Origin: Sphingomonas sanxanigenens
GTDB taxonomy: Bacteria > Pseudomonadota > Alphaproteobacteria > Sphingomonadales > Sphingomonadaceae
Length of the DNA stretch: 16,786 nucleotides
NCBI GenBank assembly: GCA_003240855.1
Contig: QFNN01000062.1
Location: 1-16,786 of the forward strand
Direction: 5' to 3'
Part shown: piece after piece, positions 14,704 through 16,786 of the stretch
How the letters are laid out: each line of letters starts with the position of its first letter
Position numbering within the stretch: position 1 is the stretch's first letter
Program-made: the position numbers and the translations under genes
The notes under the pieces: model-generated
Databases searched by the model: none
What the model saw: only the letters and a program-made list of their open reading frames with translations
What the model was told of the DNA's origin: nothing

Positions 14704-14944
14704 CGGAAGCCTAGCGCAAAATCGATGTAACTATATGACATAGAATGGTAATATCGACAATTTCGATTTAGATATTCCGTGGTTGTAATCACCGGGTAAT
14801 CACCATTCTGTCATCGTTGCGGCGTCATGGCGAATGATAGAGGAGGCATTCGCATTGCACCAGCGGAGGCGGCCCCCGGCAGCAGCTTTAATCCGCTAAC
14901 AAACCAACCGGTCCACCCGCTGGGGGCGGATCAATCGACGGGCA
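14704..14944 (-). promoter_or_regulatory. Intergenic region with candidate clc promoter and repeats
   Basis: This 241-bp gap is more AT-rich than its neighbours. On the minus strand, TTGTCG (14760-14755) and TATAGT (14735-14730) are 19 bp apart and could drive clc. An imperfect inverted repeat has arms 14735-14752 and 14799-14814 (ATGACA(TA)GAATGGT against ACCATTC-TGTCAT, with a 2-base bulge). The left arm overlies the promoter. A direct repeat GTAATCACC occurs at 14785-14793 and 14796-14804, 11 bp apart. After the aldo/keto reductase stop, CCGCCC and GGGTGG on the minus strand form a weak 6-bp stem without a direct T run. The promoter and operator roles are inferred. Confidence 0.45.
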
Positions 14945-15961
14945 TCATCCGACCGATGGGACGCGACCTTCTATGGGATGACCAGGATCGTTGAAACCAT
15001 GCGTGGAGGCGTGTCCGGTGATCACGAGTTGATTGATTAGGGCTTCATCCTCCGCCGTGAGCGCGACATCCAGGGCGTCGATATAGCTATCCCAATGCGC
15101 TTCGGTACGCGGGCCCGTTATCGTGCTGGTGACCAGCCTGTTGTTCAGTACCCAGGCGATCGCGAAAGCTGCCGGCTCGATTCCACGCTGGCGGGCGTGA
15201 GCGGCGATCGTCGCCGCAAGCTCGATCGATTCCGGCCGCCACTCGGTTTCAAGGATACGCTTGTCGCCGCGTCCGGCACGGGTGCTCGCGTCGGGGGTCT
15301 GGTTCGGATCATATTTGCCGGTCAGCACACCGCGGGCCAGCGGGCTGTAGGAGACCGTGCCAAGCCCGTAGAAGTCCGCCGCGGGCAATTGCTCCACTTC
15401 TGCAACACGATTGAAAATATTGTAGAGCGGCTGGCTCGCGATCGGTCGGTCGATCCCGAATTGGTCAGCCAGGTGCGACACCTCGGCGATGCGCCATCCC
15501 CGGAAGTTCGATACGCCGAAATATCGTAATTTGCCTTGCTGGATCAGGTCTCCGATGGCCCGCACCGCTTCCGCAAGGGGGGCGTCGAAAACGGCGCGGT
15601 GAAAATAGATCAGGTCGATATAATCCGTTCCCAATCGGCGCAGGCTGTCCTCCACACTCCGGACGATCCACTTGCGGGATTGGCCGCCGCCGTTCGGGCC
15701 CGGCGCCATCGGGTTGGAGAACTTTGTCGCGACAACCCACTCGTCGCGGTGCGCCTTGATGCCCTTGCCGACGACCACTTCGGACTCGCCCCGATTATAG
15801 ACGTCGGCAGTGTCTATGAAGTTGATCCCTTGCTCGCGCGCCTTGTCGATGATGCGGTGGGATGTCGCTTCGTCCGTCTGGCCGCCGAACATCATCGTGC
15901 CGAGCGTGAGTTGCGAGACCTTGATGCCGGACCGGCCGAGATAGCGGTAGCTTACGGGCAT
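14945..15961 (-). CDS. Aldo/keto reductase
   Basis: The enzyme should reduce an aldehyde or ketone using NADPH. The 338-residue protein is a TIM-barrel aldo/keto reductase with the complete catalytic tetrad: D50 (in FIDTADVY), Y55, K80 (in ATKFS) and H121 (in YFHR). Further signatures are GVSNFRGW (149-156), SQPLYNIFNR (176-185) and YSPLARGVLTGKY (205-217). The GGQSRKW and FHR segments resemble the YghZ-like reductases, but the substrate cannot be assigned. The ATG at 15961 has AGGAAAG a few bases upstream. It follows the short-chain dehydrogenase gene by 29 bp, so the two are probably one transcript. Two reductases together suggest carbonyl detoxification or metabolism of one compound. Confidence 0.93.
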   Translation of the reverse strand: MPVSYRYLGRSGIKVSQLTLGTMMFGGQTDEATSHRIIDKAREQGINFIDTADVYNRGESEVVVGKGIKAHRDEWVVATKFSNPMAPGPNGGGQSRKWIVRSVEDSLRRLGTDYIDLIYFHRAVFDAPLAEAVRAIGDLIQQGKLRYFGVSNFRGWRIAEVSHLADQFGIDRPIASQPLYNIFNRVAEVEQLPAADFYGLGTVSYSPLARGVLTGKYDPNQTPDASTRAGRGDKRILETEWRPESIELAATIAAHARQRGIEPAAFAIAWVLNNRLVTSTITGPRTEAHWDSYIDALDVALTAEDEALINQLVITGHASTHGFNDPGHPIEGRVPSVG

Positions 15962-15990
15962 TATCTGCTTTCCTAATTAATGACGGACGG

Positions 15991-16743
15991 TCAGAAGCGG
16001 CGGGCGACCTGGAAGCCAGCGAAAGACTGGCTGACGGGCATCAACTCCAGCCGATTGACGTTGAGGTGAGGCGGCAGGTTCGCGATCCACAGCACGGTCG
16101 CGGCGATATCGTCGGCGGTCATCGGCGTGGCGCCGGCGTAAAGCGCATCTGAGGCCGCCTGATCGCCGCCGGTGCGGACCAGCGTGAATTCGGTTTCGAC
16201 CATGCCGGGGTCGATCACGCTGACACGGACACCAGTACCATGGAGATCGGAGCGCAGGCCCAGACTGAATTGCTGTACGAATGCCTTGGTGCCGCCATAC
16301 ACATTGCCGCCTGGATAAGGGTATGTGCCGGCAACCGAGGCGATGTTCACTATAGCCCCCTTTCGCTCCACCAAGCCCGGGAGAAGGCGATGCGTGATCG
16401 ACGCCAGCGCCGTGACGTTGGTGTCGATGATCGTGCGCCACTGATCGAGATCTGCCCCCTGCGCCGGCGCCGTGCCGAGAGCGAGGCCGGCGTTGTTGAC
16501 GAGAAGGTCGATTCCCCGAAAGCGGTCGGGCACAGCGGCCAATGCATTATCCAGGGCGACCTCGTTCGTGATGTCAAAGGCGGCGGGGTGGATCAGGTCG
16601 CGAAAATCGTTCGCCAGCGAAGCGAGCCGATCGGCGCGCCGCCCGGTAGCAATGACCTGCCAGCCCGCACTGGCCAGAGACTGTGCGATGGCCTCGCCAA
16701 TTCCCGAACTCGCCCCGGTCACGATTGCAGTCTTCAACCTCAT
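15991..16743 (-). CDS. Short-chain dehydrogenase/reductase (YdfG-like)
   Basis: A classical NAD(P)-dependent short-chain dehydrogenase of 250 residues. The Rossmann motif TGASSGIG is at 9-16, with R36/R37 suited to NADP binding. NNAG is at 83-86, the catalytic serine is S136, and the Y149-K153 pair is intact. The C-terminus LELMPVSQSFAGFQV is characteristic of YdfG-type enzymes, which oxidise serine or 3-hydroxy acids. The real substrate is not known from sequence. The ATG at 16743 has AGGGAG directly upstream. The upstream region is cut by the window edge. It is followed 29 bp later by the aldo/keto reductase, forming a likely two-gene operon. Confidence 0.93.
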   Translation of the reverse strand: MRLKTAIVTGASSGIGEAIAQSLASAGWQVIATGRRADRLASLANDFRDLIHPAAFDITNEVALDNALAAVPDRFRGIDLLVNNAGLALGTAPAQGADLDQWRTIIDTNVTALASITHRLLPGLVERKGAIVNIASVAGTYPYPGGNVYGGTKAFVQQFSLGLRSDLHGTGVRVSVIDPGMVETEFTLVRTGGDQAASDALYAGATPMTADDIAATVLWIANLPPHLNVNRLELMPVSQSFAGFQVARRF

Positions 16744-16786
16744 TCTCCCTTGGTTTTGGTCGGTTTCACATATTCGATATTTCCGT

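Noticed and set aside
14808..14828. CTGTCAT and GCGTCAT as a possible Pho box
   Set aside because: The half-sites are 14 bp apart instead of the expected 11, and the second differs, so the match is not convincing.
14826..14993. A short + strand open frame of about 55 codons starting with ATG 14826 in the clc-reductase gap
   Set aside because: No ribosome binding site, no family similarity, and it overlaps the 3' end of the aldo/keto reductase on the opposite strand.
16761..16785. Small dyad ATAT-TCG-ATAT upstream of the short-chain dehydrogenase
   Set aside because: Only four bases per arm, with no extension outward, and the window ends here. Too short to call an operator.

Overview
This window is mostly core genome of a high-GC alphaproteobacterium, most likely a sphingomonad. 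The evidence is a circularly permuted, two-piece tmRNA gene (an alphaproteobacterial form) whose tag reads ANDNEALAIAA, a rimP-nusA-ylxR-infB-rbfA-truB-rpsO-pnp cluster with alphaproteobacterial-type proteins, and strongly GC-biased codons. The species is inferred and cannot be read directly.

Layout. Positions 22-408 (+) hold ssrA, followed by an intrinsic terminator at 481-502. Positions 503-1015 have no convincing protein gene but contain a second strong + strand terminator (705-743), so a small RNA could end there. All protein genes are on the minus strand and are read from right to left. A putative accessory pair, a YdfG-like short-chain dehydrogenase (16743-15991) and an aldo/keto reductase (15961-14945), comes first. 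An AT-rich gap with an imperfect inverted repeat and a candidate promoter follows, then a ClC-type chloride channel/antiporter (14703-13363). A candidate promoter at 13320-13292 begins the translation cluster: rimP, nusA, ylxR, infB, an intrinsic terminator, rbfA, tdk, a GNAT acetyltransferase, a periplasmic glycerophosphodiester phosphodiesterase (GDPD), truB, rpsO, a weak terminator, pnp, and a final strong terminator at 1044-1016.

How the genes work together. RimP and RbfA mature the 30S subunit, NusA controls elongation and termination, YlxR is an RNA-binding protein, IF2 recruits initiator tRNA, TruB makes tRNA pseudouridine 55, S15 organises the 30S platform, and PNPase degrades RNA. 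tmRNA rescues stalled ribosomes. The unusual point is the tdk-GNAT-GDPD block placed between rbfA and truB. It is coupled to rbfA by 2-nt spacing and a 4-nt overlap, and it is closed by a long stem-loop over the GDPD stop codon.

I found no convincing previously undescribed system. The best leads are a tandemly duplicated hairpin-loop motif at the 3' end of the tmRNA coding piece, a possible small RNA ending at 743, the stem-loop at 4772-4818, and the inverted repeat beside the clc promoter.
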